The position numbers and the translations under genes were made by a program. Below the pieces are notes generated by a model. The model did no database searches, was not told the origin of the DNA, and was given only the letters and a program-made list of their open reading frames with translations. This document shows, piece after piece, positions 41,827-42,365 of a stretch of DNA of 42,365 bases. This DNA comes from Phaeovulum veldkampii DSM 11550 (lineage in GTDB: Bacteria > Pseudomonadota > Alphaproteobacteria > Rhodobacterales > Rhodobacteraceae). Within the stretch, counting starts at the first letter, position 1, and each line of letters starts with the position of its first letter. The stretch spans positions 1-42,365 of the forward strand of contig NZ_PZKF01000025.1 of NCBI RefSeq assembly GCF_003034995.1. The letters run 5' to 3'.

Positions 41827-42365
41827 TGGCCACTAAGTCCAAGCTCGAACTCACATGGATTGGCAAGGACATCCGCCCCCGGCTGGAACCGCGTATTCTG
41901 ATCGAAGAGCCAGAGCTGTCCTATCACGCCAAGGCGCGGCGCGACGGCGACATCTTCGACAATCTGCTAATTCAAGCAGATAATCTTCTCGCACTCAAGG
42001 CACTGGAGGCTGACCCGCGAGTCGCGGGCAACGTAAAGTGTATTTATATAGATCCGCCCTACAATACGGGATCAGCATTCGAGCACTATGACGATGGCTT
42101 GGAGCATTCGATTTGGCTCTCTCTTATGAGGGAGCGTGCATTCATTCTTCGAGACTTACTTGCAGACGATGGACTTTTCTTTGCTCAAATAGACGACAAC
42201 GAATTTCCTTATTTTGCCGTCATGCTTGATGAGGTTTTCGGCCGAGAAAATAGGATAAACGTAATCGCAGTAAAGATGAGTGAGGCTTCAGGCGTTAAGA
42301 TGTCTCATGTGGACAAAAAATTGCCAAAACTCAAAGAGTACGTCCTCGTTTACCGAAAAAGACTG
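41826..42365 (+). CDS. Site-specific adenine DNA methyltransferase, type III Mod-like (5' part)
   Basis: The first 180 codons of a beta-class N6-adenine/N4-cytosine methyltransferase, cut off by the window end with no stop. Family signatures are NLLIQADNLLALKAL (46-60), the catalytic motif IV CIYIDPPYNTGSAF (72-85, DPPY 76-79), the helical WLSLMRERAFILRDLL segment and DDGLFFAQIDDNEFPYF, all typical of type III Mod subunits. The start overlaps the helicase stop. Base composition falls from strongly GC-rich to near-balanced at about 41970, within the gene (see findings). Methylation of host DNA and, with the helicase and an unseen nuclease, restriction of foreign DNA is the likely role. Confidence 0.88.
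   Translation, partial: MATKSKLELTWIGKDIRPRLEPRILIEEPELSYHAKARRDGDIFDNLLIQADNLLALKALEADPRVAGNVKCIYIDPPYNTGSAFEHYDDGLEHSIWLSLMRERAFILRDLLADDGLFFAQIDDNEFPYFAVMLDEVFGRENRINVIAVKMSEASGVKMSHVDKKLPKLKEYVLVYRKRL

Noticed and set aside
38962-42365. A definite DISARM class 1 call for the helicase-methyltransferase pair
   Set aside because: The methyltransferase has the DPPYNTG type III-like motif, and no drmA/drmB/drmC genes are visible before the window ends.
1-42365. tRNA, rRNA or CRISPR arrays
   Set aside because: I saw no tRNA-like cloverleaf, no rRNA sequence and no regularly spaced repeat-spacer pattern; the only spaced repeats are the three iterons in repA.

Overview
The window is high-GC DNA from an alphaproteobacterium, most likely Rhodobacterales (Paracoccus/Rhodobacter-like). 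That placement rests on codon bias and on the gene families present, not on a database match. It carries most of a conjugative element of the ICE/plasmid type that encodes RepA, an RlxS-like (DUF3363) relaxase and an IncP/Ti-type Trb secretion system. No integrase for the element and no element ends are visible.

Layout. 0.4-6.5 kb holds the replication and DNA-processing module: an AlpA-like HTH protein, repA with an iteron/AT-rich origin-like patch inside its 3' half, a coupled 60-aa ORF, DUF2840, the TraF-type signal peptidase, DUF736, a lytic transglycosylase, an oriT-like site, and the relaxase. 6.9-8.5 kb holds a HipB/HipA toxin-antitoxin pair behind a strong promoter with operator-like repeats. 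8.7-11.2 kb holds the TraG/VirD4 coupling protein and a CopG-type regulator. 27.1-36.7 kb holds trbB-C-D-E-J-K-L-F-G-I and DUF2274 in canonical order, then TetR and LysR regulators.

Between the CopG gene and trbB, usually neighbours in this family, sit about 15.9 kb of cargo: a DUF429-like RNase H-fold protein with a C-terminal zinc ribbon; a minus-strand set of four uncharacterised genes (one membrane protein and three exported proteins, two of them very large) followed by a short-chain dehydrogenase; an intact IS5-family insertion with inverted repeats and a TCAA target duplication; a decayed IS3 relic; a small cytochrome c; and an IS91-family transposase paired with a tyrosine recombinase. 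The membrane/exported cassette (13.65-21.97 kb) is the least explained part of the window.

After LysR, at 38.7 kb, a second cargo region begins: a Phd-type antitoxin with no toxin, a SNF2-type helicase and a beta-class (type III Mod-like) DNA methyltransferase cut by the window end. This looks like the start of a restriction or anti-phage operon. Base composition falls sharply about 150 bases into the methyltransferase gene, suggesting exchange of the specificity part of the system.

The backbone genes fit together as follows. RepA and the origin patch would maintain the circular form. The relaxase nicks oriT, TraG couples the nucleoprotein to the Trb channel, and TraF and the transglycosylase process the pilin and open the peptidoglycan. 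HipBA and the defence-like operon would favour retention of the element.
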